Below are positions 36,735 through 52,694 of a DNA stretch of 64,000 nt, piece after piece. Position numbers and translations under genes: made by a program. This DNA is from Prosapia bicincta (taxonomy: Eukaryota > Arthropoda > Insecta > Hemiptera > Cercopidae). The stretch lies in assembly GCA_036971475.1 (NCBI GenBank), contig JBAIZL010000005.1, forward strand, positions 164,903,386 through 164,967,385, read 5' to 3'. A model generated the notes under the pieces. That model made no database searches. It was not told the DNA's origin and saw nothing but the letters and a program-made list of their open reading frames with translations. Position 1 is the first letter of the stretch, and every line of letters begins with the position of its first letter.

Positions 36735-39192
36735 CGCAACAGAAATACTTTCTTCTCCAGTTTGTCGCAAATAAGATCTGCCAGGTTCATCCGGTATTTT
36801 TATGTTATTATTTCCTGAACTTTCTTATTTTCTAAATTGAGAAAATGTATATATCTGGCAGAATTCAACGATTGAATTAAATCGGTTTTCTTGTGCTTAG
36901 CAAAATTAAGTACACTCTGCGTGTTAGATTTTATTAGAATTTGTGACACGCAATTATATTGAAAATACATTTGAACTAATTTGATAAATTCAATTTACTC
37001 TATTCATTAAGTTTTAAAATGTTTTGTTTGTGTACAATGATATCGGTTGTGTAATATGTTTTATAAGTCATTACCTTATAGACATTGAAACTGACAAATT
37101 TCAATGGTACAATTTAATTAAGCACTTTGTCCAAATCGTATTTTCCAAGATATTATTTTTTTATCTGTAATTTTTATTTAATTTCTGGATCTTATATAAG
37201 CTAATGTAATTATAAACGTATAACTATCTGTGTTTTTCAATTGTAACTTCCCTTGACGTTATATATAAAACGCTGAATGCCTATATAGGTGTGAATTGTT
37301 AAAATATCACTAGAAATAAATTCACACGAATAAATGAAAGAATACAAAAACAAAAGAATTTTTTCTTGAAGACTTCTGAATTCAAAGTATTACTAAAATA
37401 GCTATTTTCGTGTTCCTTTGTTTGGAGGTTAATTTTAAAAGTAATTTTTCATGTATTGTAAGAAGTCATATATCTTATTGAAATAAATTATTTACAAAAA
37501 ATAATACAGCTGTCTATACAGCTGTTTTTGCGTCCATTTAGAGATTGTTTAAAGGTTAGGTTTAAACAAAATTTAAAATGTTGTTTTTGTTGTATTTTCA
37601 AAAATTATAAACAATCTTAGACGAAATAACGTACTCTATCAAATAGGAATTTTTTTAATACTCCTTACTTGTGTTACTTTCTGTATTGGATATTAGCAGT
37701 AGACTAAGTTAACATTTACTGTATGTCTAAAGGAAAATTATACTATTTTGCAATACGTTTACGGTAAATACAGATATCTAATATTTAATTTAGTTTAACT
37801 AATATTTAAGTTTATTTACGAGATCTATTTGTAAAACTTTAAAAGTAAAACATAAACAGGAATAGTTAAATTAAATTGTAAAGTACTAAACTTTCTGTGT
37901 TGCATGAGTTTTACACGTTTTATGTTGGACATTCAAATATTCAATAAATAAAGAAAATAGTACTATTAAAGCTTTTAATAAGGATTTTAAGTTTTTGTCG
38001 ACATCCAAATGACCTACGAAATAATATTTAAAATAAATTTGACGGACGTCTATGATTTTTATTGAATAGAAATAATAAAATTATTGAAACCGTCCTCAAT
38101 ATATAAGGGATACGATTATTGAGGATTTATAAAGACTATGTAGTTTCCTCTAACAACTATTGCATTACTGCTTCTTACTCCAAAATTCTTCTTCTTACTG
38201 GTTTTTACTCCAAAATTATAGAATATCTACTGTAAGAAAAGTTATACTTAAATAATAAAATATTTAATCTTTACGTTTATTACATTACGCTCAGTGCAAA
38301 TGATTTCTTCAGAAGTGTTTATTTATGTCAGAAATAAAGAAACGCTTCTTAACCACTAATTAAAGTCTATGATTAAAAGTTTAAAATTTCTCAGTGTTTC
38401 AAAGCAAAGTTACACTGGAGGGGGATAACCTCAATAGAATGCTTTTTATTAATTAATCAGTGGAGCTAATTTGCGTCAGAGCTTTCTTTCACCACTGAAG
38501 GAGTGTTTAATTTCTTTACAACTGAAATAACAAAGAAATGCTTTCAGCGATCCTTTTATGTCTTCCACAAAACAAACTTTAACTGCTTGAATGAATATTG
38601 CTGCGATCTTGAGCATTCAGGGTTTATAAAGAAAACAATACAGCAATTTAAGGGTTAAACAACTACTGAACGTTTAAAGAATTTTTAATGTTGTCATACT
38701 TAACTTAGTAAATGATTATTTTATCTGGTATAGTGCCATGAATATGGTGTGCATTTTTATAAATACATACGTCTATAGCCATAAGATGAATAGTACCAAA
38801 TTTGAGTCTATCTAGTGTGATAACGAACACTGAGCTACTATCTACTTATCTGTTTAAATGTTCTTTAAATACGATTCAATTACAAAGTTATAATTTTCAC
38901 CTGAAGTAGATTTTAGTATTTTTAACTACACAGTCTTTTAAATTTCACAGTGATTTAGCAATACATAAATTATTGATTGATTTGATGCCACTTGTAGTTT
39001 AATTTACATAAATACATGAGTAGAAAATTTATTTTTCAAATCGTGTAGTTTATAACTATTTAATTCTATTATCATTTATTTATAATAATTAATATTATGA
39101 AAAGTATATATATATATGCCTTTAACGTGTAAAAAATCTAAGCTCGTATAGACAAAAACACTACACTCTATTCACACAATATAAATATAATA
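36735..39192. other. AT-rich interval with no gene seen
   Basis: No coding motif, RNA gene or clear repeat recognised. Confidence 0.4.
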
Positions 39193-39193
39193 A

Positions 39194-39429
<236 letters not shown>

Positions 39430-41837
39430 CTATATTATTCGGTGTAAACGTTCAGGAAAAAATTCAAAGTGGTGGTTAGAGGGACAGTTTATATTGCCAA
39501 TTATTTTCCAATGCAGGCAAGAAACGCATTTGTTAACCCCAGTTAACACGTTCAGCTGCTACAAACCAATCCGGCGATCTATGACTAGAGAACGCGAAAC
39601 GACCAGAACATTGGATCGACGTATTACAAGTAACGAGAATTAACATCTGTACATTATTTAAATGCTAAATTTAATTATAAATCAAAATTTGTTAAAATAT
39701 AATCCTGAAAGTGGCAGATTGTTAAATTACTGATTATCCAAAAAAGGTTTTGTATAGGTAGAGAAAACTAGAATAAAAAGTAACTGATATAGTATATGTT
39801 TTCGTTTAATGTAACTCTATTAACGGTTCAGATTTATTCAGTAATGGGTCTCGGATAAGCACCTCCCTTCACCTCAATTTCCCTATATTCCCCGTATTAG
39901 CAAATGAGGACTTCCCTTTGACTTTGTATTCGTCCCTCCCGATTCCATCTACATTTTCTTATCCTTTTTATAAAAGTGGTTGTAACAGTTAGAGACGTCA
40001 AAAGAGTAGCTCTAATTCATGGACGCTCTTGTGAAAAGGTATGTAATAGTCCCGCTATATCCTTACCATAGGAGTTCATGTCCTCTTCCATAGATAATCC
40101 TTTATTTAGATTACTTCACCATTCTTTTTAGGTGATCAAAGTAATACTGGCCATAAAAGTACACAAACTAATAAATAAACAATCAACAAGCTCCAATACA
40201 AAATTCATAAAATACTGATACTGGTCATACTATTATTTCTATCCTTCCTTAAATTGATTAGGCCTACATTCTAAATATGCCCTTTTTTCTTTTTCTTTGT
40301 CACTTTTCAGCTAAAAATCTTATTTTTCGTTATACGTTGAGCAGTATTCTTTTAAAATAATTGATAACACTTTAAATAAATAAATTATGTTTAAAAAACA
40401 AAATTTCTTTGCTTGTGTTTTCTGTTCATTTTGTTTTTGTCAAAATGTATTTATTTTAATCCTATCAAAAATAAATAAGCTGATTTGTTTACTTGTTATT
40501 TTATCATTCAAACTACATCCAACAGTTGTCTCTATAAAAAGTAATTTATAAACTTTGTTGATATTCTATCCAGCATTCATCATTTTTAACAAACAACAAA
40601 TTATTTTTCCCTGAAAATCATTTAAGCCACGAAAGCAATTCTATATGTAAAATAATTTTATTTTTAATCACAAAATCCTGCATCTGACACATTTTTTTAA
40701 ATATGCAAATTATTTGAAATAGAAAAACACACACTACTGAGTCCATATAAATTGTCATTATCTCACACTGTGCAGCCAAATACTGGTTAGTTTCACGGAG
40801 AACAAATGGACGTCGCTGTTTCGCACTGCAAAATGTTAACATAAAATAAATACTACAGAGATTAGTATTTTTGCTTCGTGTTTTTGTTGCGTACAAAATT
40901 GTACCGGGGAGTTAGTAAATGGATATTGTTGATTGTGCTAAGCACAGGTTAGTCACAGCGAACTTTAGTAAACCCATCTTCCTTAAATTCAGATATATTA
41001 GCATAATTATATGTAGGGCCTATTGAGAATATCGGGTTACAACTGTCGAACCCGATTGAGGCTAGGTCTACTTCAGGCAAAGAATCCTGCCCCAGTGACA
41101 TCATTGTTCTTTTCTTAGTCCTGCCTAATTCCGTATATTCTTCCTTGTTCTTTTTGCTATCAGGGAGTATAATGGCTTCTTCCTTATGGCCCTAGTGCAA
41201 AGAGAGAGTAATCCAAGTCTAAATAGAGCATACTTACCCTTGAGAGTAAGTATAGTTAAGGTACTCGACGTTTTACAGTAACGCTATGACCCTCCATTGC
41301 TATATCCTATACCAGACACTTTTATATACCTTCCCTAATCCTTATTACAAATCTTCACTGTACTTCATCGGCCATGATAGCCCACCGGCTGATCACCTTG
41401 AATACATACTAAAAATATATTCAGGTGGTTGTTCAAAAGTTTTACTAGATGATCGTCAAGTAAAAAAATAACAAATTGTAAATATTTATTTTCTCTTAGA
41501 GTCTAGTATTACATAGCATAAATACGTTTATGTAAAACCAATTGAAATTATTCATTAACTTTTCATAAATAATTGACTAACGAACACATTGCAGCTTGAT
41601 CACAGTCTACCCGATTTTTATACGTTATTCCAAAATCATTTTATAATCGGTTTTGGAAACAGGATAATTTCATAAGTTTTTTTTTTAATGACCGCAAAAT
41701 AAATCTTTCTATTCTATTTGAAAAAGTAGATACAACTTTAGAGTGACACTTTAGGGGAGGGTTACATTAAAAACCTTGGTATGCTATTATATGTATTAGG
41801 CTGGTTACCATATACATTTCAGTAAATTGTTCTGTTT
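39430..41837. other. Interval with no gene seen
   Basis: No assignable gene. 39850-40130 and 41040-41270 are less AT-rich, and no family is recognised. Confidence 0.4.
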
Positions 41838-41998
41838 TTCCAAACATCAAAACGTTATTTTTCTTGACGAGTTTCGAATTAACGCCATTGTTAAAATTGT
41901 ATACGGTACTCACAATTTAAATGAATGCAGTTGAAAGTTTTAAAACGGAGCTATACAGAAACGCTTCAATGAAGAATAATGTTTTGATGTTTGGAAAT
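41838..41998. repeat. Inverted repeat with ~32-bp arms and ~100-bp spacer
   Basis: TTTCCAAACATCAAAACGTT at 41838 is matched in reverse complement by a segment ending TGTTTTGATGTTTGGAAA at 41998, with a few mismatches towards the inside. A small foldback element is possible; no target-site duplication was identified. Confidence 0.6.
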
Positions 41999-41999
41999 A

Positions 42000-44085
<2,086 letters not shown>

Positions 44086-46654
44086 GTGTGTTTATAAGTA
44101 TAGTTAGCATATATCCTGAAAGTATTGACGGTATACACAAATGTGTATGGTAAACGTGACCGAACATGTATGTTTGCAATGCAGACTCTTACTGACAACA
44201 CGGCGGTCTGAAGGCAATTTATCGTCAGTAGTATATGATTAATCGTAAACCTATAACGAAGGACAGCAAAAGAAGTAAAATTTAAGAATGGTAATAAATA
44301 AATATATAAACACAATTTTGAGGAAAGTCGGTTAGAAAAAGAATACTTTATTTTTGTTTAAAATTAATTTTCTGTTTTACTTCTGTTTAGCATACTCTTG
44401 AGCTGAGATAACGTATTATAGGCAGTTTTATTGTCTAAATATTTTTCATTTTTCGATGAAATCTGTTTTTAACCCTGTCAAATTTATCTAGAGAGTGACA
44501 TGAGATTCTTTTCTTTTTTTTTCGTATTTAGGATTGTCTTTTGTTTTTGTCGAAACAGACAATATGTCGTAAAGTTAGGAATACCTTTTGTACTTTATTA
44601 TTACTTAGAACATTATTTAATAAAATATTTAAAGTAGTGCTGAAGTAGGCAAGGTAGAGGTAAAAACTTTTCTGTATAGTTAAATGTTGAAAAGTTTAAA
44701 AATATACCACTGCCTGTCGCGAAGAGTTATACTTCTGTGTATATATAAATTTTAAATAAACATTATAAGAATATTACACATTTTCAGAAGTTTATCCAAA
44801 TTAATTCGTTCAGTGCTGATTATATTGAAGTTGGAAAATTTGTAAAACATTACTACAAATTTTTTGCATTTAATTTTTTGTGTAATGTGAATTCTAGGCT
44901 TGTCATTACGTAGTGTTGAATTATTTTCTTTTAAAGCATGCGATTTAAAAATGTTTGTATCTTCAGAGTAAATATTTCCCAAATACGAATAGTATTAACA
45001 TTTTTTAAAAGATTATGTGCTTTGCAGAACCTTTATCTATACTGTTATATCTCATTTTATAAAGATCTGACGCGTTACGCTTGATGCAGTTTACCTTTTT
45101 TATATAACTGTAGAAGTTATAACGCCTTTCCAATGTGGAGAAAGTAAACGTCAGTTTTCGTTCACATGACTATAACTGCGAACCATTCTAAAAATTAATA
45201 TAATGCGCCTAAGTAATTATTTCCCCTTGTTGAGAAATTTAAAATATTTTGCTAATTGACGACTCTACTGCCACTGACCTGCCATTGATGTTCACCGTCC
45301 TTACATATATATAATAATGTTACCTCGAATGGTTTGTTTCTTAATTCCTATTTCTTTTAACTCCTTTTAAATCTTTTCGGTTTTTACATTACTTACGTTG
45401 TGTATTGTTATTGATTATTTGTTTTTTATTTACGTTTAGTTGTAATTCCTTAAGTAACATTTCGATCTCTCCTTTTTCTTTAATAATCTTGTACTTTTTC
45501 CTGTATTCTTTTCTCGTTCTCTTTTACTCTTCTGCTTGTGTTTTACCTGTTTGGTTCCAATTTACATTTTTCATATTCTATTATTTAAATCCTTAGTTTT
45601 AATAGTTCTTTAGTAATTATTTACTGTTTGTATTTCAGTTTTTAATATATTATTGGCTTTGGGTCACTGTAACTTTGGTCTTGTCTTGCCTACAAAAAAT
45701 TCCATTTGTGGATGTTACATACTACTTTAAGTATGTTTACAGTTGATTAAATTCGTTTATTGTGGGTGATAGAGTTCATTCATAGTTTTCCTTGTTTTAG
45801 TTATATAAAAAACAGTTCGGAAATTTGGACTTTCAATAACAACATAAGAGCTGTAAATACAAATATAATGGAGAAACCCGATTCACTCATAGCTATAAAA
45901 TAACACATACAACTTTCAGGAGGGGGGATGCTAACTGCGTTAGGGAAATCCCCAACAAGGTTTAAGTGAATTAAACGTTGTTTGTTAGCGAAGGGTCTGT
46001 CAGTTATTTTTATTACGATTATTGTTTTGGGAGTATTAATATCACACCTTTCGTGTACATAAACGTCCAATTAAATATTCGATCGTGAACAAATTGAAAC
46101 AACAACTCGGTTAAATTGTCTTACATTGTTACAGTTACGTTTGCTTACTAAATCTTCATCTGATAGAAAAGTTAAAATAAAAGCTCTCGTATTAATAATG
46201 TGTTAAGTGAAACCATTTTTTTCCAAGCGAAAAACAATGTTTAACGTCTTTAATTTTCCTTCCAACAGATATTGCCTGTTTTTCAATGCCAAAATGATTC
46301 TGCCGCTATATTAAAGCACGAGTTACAACAATAGATATTTTAAAACTGATAATTATTATATTTTATGATTTAAGTATTTTCATTGGCTTACTCAAATGTT
46401 TCACTGCCACTGTTTATACTCTTACAGTGCATTTCCCAATTCTAGGCAGCAACTGAGCTGATTGTTATAGGTTGCTTAAGTATTTGCAATGGTTGAATCA
46501 TCTGTATTCATTAACTACTGTACGAGTTGTTTTTGTATAATATTTTAAAACAATTTACAAGTCATTAAAATTAATTGAGAGTGGCTTTAGATCTTTTTAT
46601 TTATTTCTAACTGCCATGGTGTTTTGACTAATTTGTTATATGAATGAGTAGAAA
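44086..46654. other. AT-rich interval with no gene seen
   Basis: No motif-bearing frame, RNA gene or defined repeat recognised. Confidence 0.4.
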
Positions 46655-46996
46655 TTATGTTATTTTGTGACGAAATTTGATTTTGACTATGTTTTTAATA
46701 TCGTTTGTATGATCATTGTATTCAGTGCTGGAGATTTCTTTTTGCTTACCCCATTTAGTGTTAAAGAGGCTGTAGTTGTTTTTGAAGGTATTTTCTAGTT
46801 GTGTTACATTTTTTGAATGATAACTATGTTTATTATTTTTTGTGTGTGACATGATGTTATTGACAGTATTGATCTTTTGTTTGTTTTTACTTCTTAAGTT
46901 TATTGAAGAAGTGTGGCTTATTAGCATGTACATCCTTCTATCTGTTTCGTGCAATTTTGTTCTAATTATTTCCTGTAGATCAGTTTTAGTTGCCAC
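46655..46996 (-). pseudogene. Unassigned 113-codon frame, possible retroelement fragment
   Basis: Lys/Asn/Thr/Ser-rich frame containing HSYHSKNVTQLENTFKNN. The strand composition (AC-rich coding strand) resembles the PLE relic at 2.8-3.9 kb. It also lies about 290 bases downstream, on the same strand, of a hammerhead-bearing foldback. The minus-strand stretch from about 47220 to 46655 could be broken coding sequence with stops (for example ITQIADESNRTYKTS). A PLE or other retroelement origin is plausible from context, but no RT or GIY-YIG motif is present and the call is weak. Confidence 0.3.
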
Positions 46997-47234
46997 AGGT
47001 ATATTTATTTATGGTATTATAAATGGGGTTTAGTGTGTATTTGCGGTTAGTTTTATGTAAATATTGGAATGTATGATTTCATTACTGTGTGCGTTCATCC
47101 ATTTCTTTGGAACTTTTTTACTACACAGAGATTAGCCGCGTGTAGTGATTAATTTCGAATGTTGCTATTTATTTTACTAGAGATGTTTTGTATGTTCTGT
47201 TACTTTCATCTGCAATTTGCGTGATATTTATTTT

Positions 47235-47460
47235 ATTGGTTCATAAAAAGACGCACACAAAACTCACAAATTAGTCATTTATTAACTCAGACGCGTTTCA
47301 ATGACAATCATCATCAGTAGTGAGTGTATTTAATACACTGTGGATAGTGAGTGCTGCTACTACAAACTCTAATTTACAACATGTAACAGTTGTCACAACT
47401 GGTACATCATTATTTTGATGAGTTTTATGTACGTCTTTTATTTGTATTTGATTTTGTGCA
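47235..47460. mobile_element. Hammerhead-bearing foldback element, copy 2
   Basis: The left arm begins near AAAAAGACGCACACAAAACTC and the right arm ends GAGTTTTATGTACGTCTTTT, imperfect reverse complements. Between them is TACTACAAACTCTAA, shared with the copy at 14.9 kb. The element is more degenerate than copy 1 and no target-site duplication was seen. Confidence 0.6.
47285..47326 (-). ncRNA. Hammerhead-like motif in foldback copy 2
   Basis: Minus strand: ACTCA, CTA, core CTGATGA, T, a shortened stem II (GA..TC), GAAA, CGCG, TC, TGAGT. Stem I arms ACTCA/TGAGT match but a 3-base insertion separates one of them from the core. The core boxes are intact, stem II is eroded. Confidence 0.5.
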
Positions 47461-47464
47461 TTTT

Positions 47465-48270
47465 TTGTTGTTGTTGACATCAGTTGTTTTATATTACTCC
47501 TCCGCAGTGAAATTGTTTTCTGATGTTAGTTATGATGTTTAGTGTCTATGTTATGTCCGTTTTTTTGAGTTTTTCAAGTTATATAGTTTTTATCGTGTGT
47601 TTATTCAGATGAATTGTGTAAAATGATTATCAATTTAGTGGTTTTGTAATCACTACCCACAGGCATTTACTGTATATATTTATTTGTTTTTTTAGTGATG
47701 TTATTTAAATGTGTTCTATATGTTCTGTGAGCATTTTTCAATGCATGTGGTTTGCAAACATTATTGTGTGTTTGTATCAGCCTTGTTGCGTTATTGTTTT
47801 AATGATATTAAGTTCAATTGTTTTTTAGCCGTTGGCCACGGATTTATTTATACATCGGAGATATATGAAGTGGAAAGCGGCGATTCTGGAATAAAAACGC
47901 AAAAAAGGTGTAATATTGTTCTTATGAGAGAACGATTCAGTATGGGCGGACACTTTTCTATCCCCTTTACAACATAACGCGTCGTTGTTATTTTTTCATT
48001 AACTGTAGACCGATGGAAAAGTATTAGCTCATTTGCATATCAGTTTGTCCAGGCTTCTATGCAGCGCGATTCAGATCTGTTACAAGTTTTTGTAATGAAT
48101 TTTGAATTTTAATTTAGTTTTTAAGTTAGTAAATCTCTTGTGATAGTATTTTTATCATTGACAAATTATATATATATAAATTACTGCTAAGCTAGAGAAA
48201 TGTTGGAATCAAGTCTGAAAATGCTGACAGAGGGCCGCTCTTAAGAAAAATAATACAATAAAATGTATAT
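47465..48270. other. AT/GT-rich interval with no gene seen
   Basis: Plus strand is T/G-rich up to about 47770, like the PLE antisense strand, but no motif supports a call. Confidence 0.35.
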
Positions 48271-48272
48271 GA

Positions 48273-48376
48273 CAAAACAACTGAGGATATCAAAATATCT
48301 GTTATTTATTAATTTTTATTATTTACAAATATAATAATTTTTTCATTCCTGTATTTGTATATCCTCAGTTGTTTTG
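48273..48376. repeat. Foldback beside a long (TA)n
   Basis: Outer arms CAAAACAACTGAGGATAT and its exact reverse complement (18 bp), with looser pairing further in and an AT-rich centre. The (TA)n tract starts about 40 bases to the right. The outer end resembles that of the foldback at 7775-7859. Confidence 0.8.
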
Positions 48377-48406
48377 CTTAATATACAAGAAAACAAAAAA
48401 TCCATA

Positions 48407-48534
<128 letters not shown>

Positions 48535-48539
48535 TTTTT

Positions 48540-49574
48540 TTCCATTTATTAAAAAGGAATTAATTAAAATGACATAGTTAATGTCACCAATGGCGTAATA
48601 AACAATTTAAAAATATGACAGCTTTTGTTTCAAGCCATGTAGCTTAGAAACTTTTACTTTGAAATAATAACGTGATGTTTACGGGTTTATTCTGTCATGA
48701 ACCATTTCTTTGCAAACATTATTGCATTAAATCTGTGTTATTGCATAACATAAAATTAACGGCCCCTAGACGAATGACTAAGGAGCGGTGTGAACGTGGC
48801 TTATTAATCAAGTTGCATCCATCCTAATGTGCACTATATCCTCACGTCTTTTACAACTTTTAACTCTCCAGTAGTTCTCAGCTGCGGCTTAATCTATTTT
48901 AAAACAGCTTTTAATAACAGATTCATAATTCAATTTTCTATTAATTAGCTTCCACTGGAAATATTGTGAAAGATTGATTGTATCTAGAGTTGAGAAACAT
49001 ATGGCAGGGGGCAGTAAAGAAGACTATAATATCATCCTAGTTTTTATAAGGAAGTATTTGAAAACACTTAAGGAAAACACCTATAAGGGAGTATTCTAGA
49101 ACACACTTAGATTGGCATGGGGGAATTAATTTTTGGTTTTGCTTCTTCACAAAGCGTCGTTTGGGATATTAAACTCTTGCAGAAGTTCAACGTTTCTTAT
49201 TCTTCATACACATCATTTTTTTTTAAATATTATCAGTATAAAAGGTTTATTGATAATCATTTAGGTTATTTCATAAAACAATAATAAAAAAAAAATATTT
49301 TTATAAATTAATTTTTTTTACATATGTTTTGTAATATTTCATTTTCTGTTTTAAAGAGCCTGTATAAGTGTTTTTTTAAAAAAAACAAAAACTACTTCAA
49401 AAAAACAAATCGAATATACAATATTTATTTATTAAAAAGAAAAAAAAATATATTCCAGTAACAAAAACATAGTTTATCATAAGCTCATTACCCACAACAT
49501 TTTGAAGTTGGCTCCGAATTTCATACTTGGACTCCATTATGAGTTTTACTGAAGCTGAGGGATCGTGACAAATA
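48540..49574. other. AT-rich interval with no gene seen
   Basis: No assignable feature. Confidence 0.4.
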
Positions 49575-51060
49575 AAGGGTGTTTATATGATGTTGAAGCA
49601 CCTTGGCATATAGATTTACAAAAACACAAATTATGATATAAACACAGGCTCCTATATTATCTCTCCCACATACTTATTTTATAGATTGAATAAATTCATT
49701 AAATTTATGATATAAACGTTATGAGGAGATATTACCTTATAAGCATCTACAGTAATCACATTCCGTGTAAATCATTCAAAGAAGGTTGAATGCAATCTGT
49801 ATATCTAAACGAAAAATATGCAATCAAATATTTATTATCGCACAAGATCTGATGTTGTATGGTATTTACCTAGAGCAAAAATCAATTATTGTCCCTCATG
49901 CTCTCATAATATCTAACACATAAAATATTTGTTTCGTCAGAAGACTCTATAGTTCTCTATAATTAGTTATGGGAAATTGAGCAATAAAAACGTTAATTGT
50001 TTCGGAAATGTTTGGAATAAATTTGATGGATTAGCAAATACAAGGCATGATTGCGGTCCTGACTTCCATAATTTGTGGATAATAAGCTTATGATTAATTA
50101 TGTTTTCGTTATAGAAACATTATTTTTTACTTTCCAGTAAGTAAAAATTATATATTCGGGTTGGTTTTTTAAAGTCGGTTCTGTTTTCTTTTAATTTTAT
50201 TTCTTCATTTTTAGAAATGTGGTCTATATACTTTATCGACAAATATAGTTTCATTTCGTTGATTATGTTGGCAAAATTGTCAATATTTATCTATACAAAT
50301 TTCCGATGTGTGTATCTCTCTAATCATATTGCTTGATCATTGTTCAAACAATTGACACTATCTTGAATAAAACGATAAACATGTCAGTTTGTCAGACGAT
50401 TATATTGAGTAATTTGTTTGAAATTGACTTGATTAATTTTCCTAAAATCCTGCATATTATTTATCTTGCAATTATTCTTTTTCGTTTCAGTTTACATACG
50501 TGTTAATAATCATAAATTGCAAAGTCTCAAGTAAATATGCAATAACGTTATCTTTAATAATTATTAGGAAAAAACGTGTTATAATAATAAGAAGAAAAAT
50601 AAAGTGATAACTGATAGTAAAGTTAGAATTAATCAATTTATATTTTGATACTTAGTGAAGTAATACAGTTTTCACCTGAGGATTATCTTGCTTATGGTAA
50701 ATGAACTAAATCGTATTTTCAGTGTATTTATTTTACACTTATCTCATTTGAGTTATACCAAGTTATATATCAATATGGGTAGACCATCATGAGGAAAATT
50801 CATTCAATATTATCGGATGATCCGCGTTCTAAACACCTTTATCAAGCAAGATACGAAAAAATTGTATTCATATAATTATTATTTGTTTTCTATGTCATTT
50901 AATAAAATAAATTATTTAGCCTATTAATTATCTTATAGTTCATAATATTTCTTTACGAAAAAAATTCACTCAAATAGTTGTTTTAAAATTTAATAAAGCT
51001 GATTATTGTCTCCAAATCGATGGATTGGAATGTCACTATAGCGGCACCACCACTATAGTG
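49575..51060 (+). repeat. ~1-kb duplicated sequence, copy 2, with extra ~500 bp
   Basis: Colinear with 25530-26560. It matches copy 1 up to about 50325 (ATCTCTCTAATCA) and again from about 50825 (CGTTCTAA) to TATTGTCTCCAAATC near 51005. The intervening ~500 bp has no counterpart in copy 1, so either an insertion here or a deletion there occurred. Confidence 0.72.
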
Positions 51061-51064
51061 GGAA

Positions 51065-52604
51065 TAAACAGAAAGGAAACATATACGAATCGAATACAGA
51101 ACCTCCTACTTTTTTTTAAATCGGTTAAAAGGGAAAGAAAATTCCAAAACAGTGTGGTTTCTAAAGCGGTTACTAAAACAGATTGCAAAATTAAGGTTAT
51201 AACTTCTTTAAACCGGTCGGATTTTCTCGTTACAGTAAGATAGTCTGAAGTGGAAATACACAATCATAAATATTTCTTAGAACGAAATTTTGGAAGTGAA
51301 ATTTGATTTCTTTGTAGAATAGCTTCTTGATACAACTGTCTTTAAAAGTCTAAAATTAAATAGAATTTTTTATTGTTAAAAACACCCATCAGTACGGATA
51401 TTATTGTATGGTTATCAATAAGGATGGTATCCAATATGATTGAAGTAGGGTGATGAAACTCTCAGGCATAGAATGTAAGATTATGATATAATGTGAGCAG
51501 TGTTCGTTTTCATAAAATGTCGGGTTTTGACGAGGTGCCTACCTGTTACATTTCTTTGTATGAAAAAGGACATAAGGAATTAGGAAGGAGAAAGGAAATG
51601 CTACCTCTATCACCTGAAAATAGAGAAAATTTTGGCAACGCTTGGACAGATTTAGTTCTCTGAAATAACTTTGTTACACTCTATCATGAATAAAAGTTGC
51701 TACTAGCTTTACCTCTTCATAGGAAAGAGGGTAAAGAAGGTTAGATAGATTTGGATCGACTAAGGAAGGAGATAATGATCCCTCGGTACTGTGAGAGACG
51801 TTCCTAAAGTACTCTCGATCGGGGTAAATCGCAGTTCAAAAGAGATGCTAGTGGTTAGTAATAGTTTTCCTGTGGAATATCACGCTGCTTCTAAAGATTC
51901 TACTAAATGTTTTGTCTTGATGCGTTAATTATTTACTTCTAATATTTATTTTGACATTCGTCATATTTTTTGTAATAAAAGCTTATTATATTCCTTGTGT
52001 GAACGTAGGTTTTATTAAACAAATTATGGCGTGTATGATTTGTTAACAAAATTTAAAATAACACAAACTGGGTGTGTAGTGCAGACATTTAGGGCTAAAT
52101 ATGCAAGAGTTTTTTTTTTCATTTTCCCCAACGACGTTTGCCCTGGGAACTTAATTAAAGTGTTTTATCACTCTATAAAAAGAGGTCAGGATAAAAGGGT
52201 TGAATTAATTTTTGAAACCGTTTCAGTAAGCTGTGACGGTCCGAGAAGAAATGTGTTTACATGTCCTACCCGAAGCGGCGAATTGCACACCGCAGTTTAT
52301 TAAGCACAGCACGTTGGCTTTACCGAGACTGACAAAAGTAGGCTAATTTGGTTGCGTCCTGAATTCCATCTGGGTTTTCACTAAAGTCGGTTGATAAATA
52401 AAATACGTTTTAATGCAAGTAAAAATGAACCAGTTCGAATTTTTTATGTGCGTTTTTGATTATCAGATTATAAATCTAAGCTTTACAGCATATCTGTGCC
52501 CACTAAACTATTTTAATTTAAAATAGGTAAATACAGAAATATTTTACTGAAAATCTCACTAAATATTAGTTTATTCAACCTGATTAGTTTCTTCAGTGAT
52601 TAGT
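51065..52604. other. Interval with no assigned gene
   Basis: The 90-codon plus-strand frame at 52031-52303 and the frame at 51025-51243 show no motif. 51757-51830 carries a CTAAGGAAGG...TAATGAT signature shared with 33450, 53225 and, inverted, 9700. Confidence 0.4.
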
Positions 52605-52690
52605 GTAGTCCTGGATGAAGGCAACATGGTCGCCGAACTAGTGTGATCGAATAAGTGTTTAATGAACTAGCTAAGCTCTAATTAACAACA
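52605..52690 (+). repeat. Degenerate hammerhead-like segment with shared tail word
   Basis: CTGGATGA, A, stem II GGCAAC/GTCGCC (one mismatch, loop ATG), then GAAC, followed about 35 bases later by AGCTAAGCTC, which also occurs in the tail of the 14.9-kb foldback. The core has an extra G and the GAAA box is altered. Stem I does not pair well. Probably an eroded member of a related family. Confidence 0.4.
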
Positions 52691-52694
52691 TATG

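Noticed and set aside
52031..52303. 90-codon plus-strand frame as a host exon
   Set aside because: No family motif, no convincing splice sites, and length within chance for this region.
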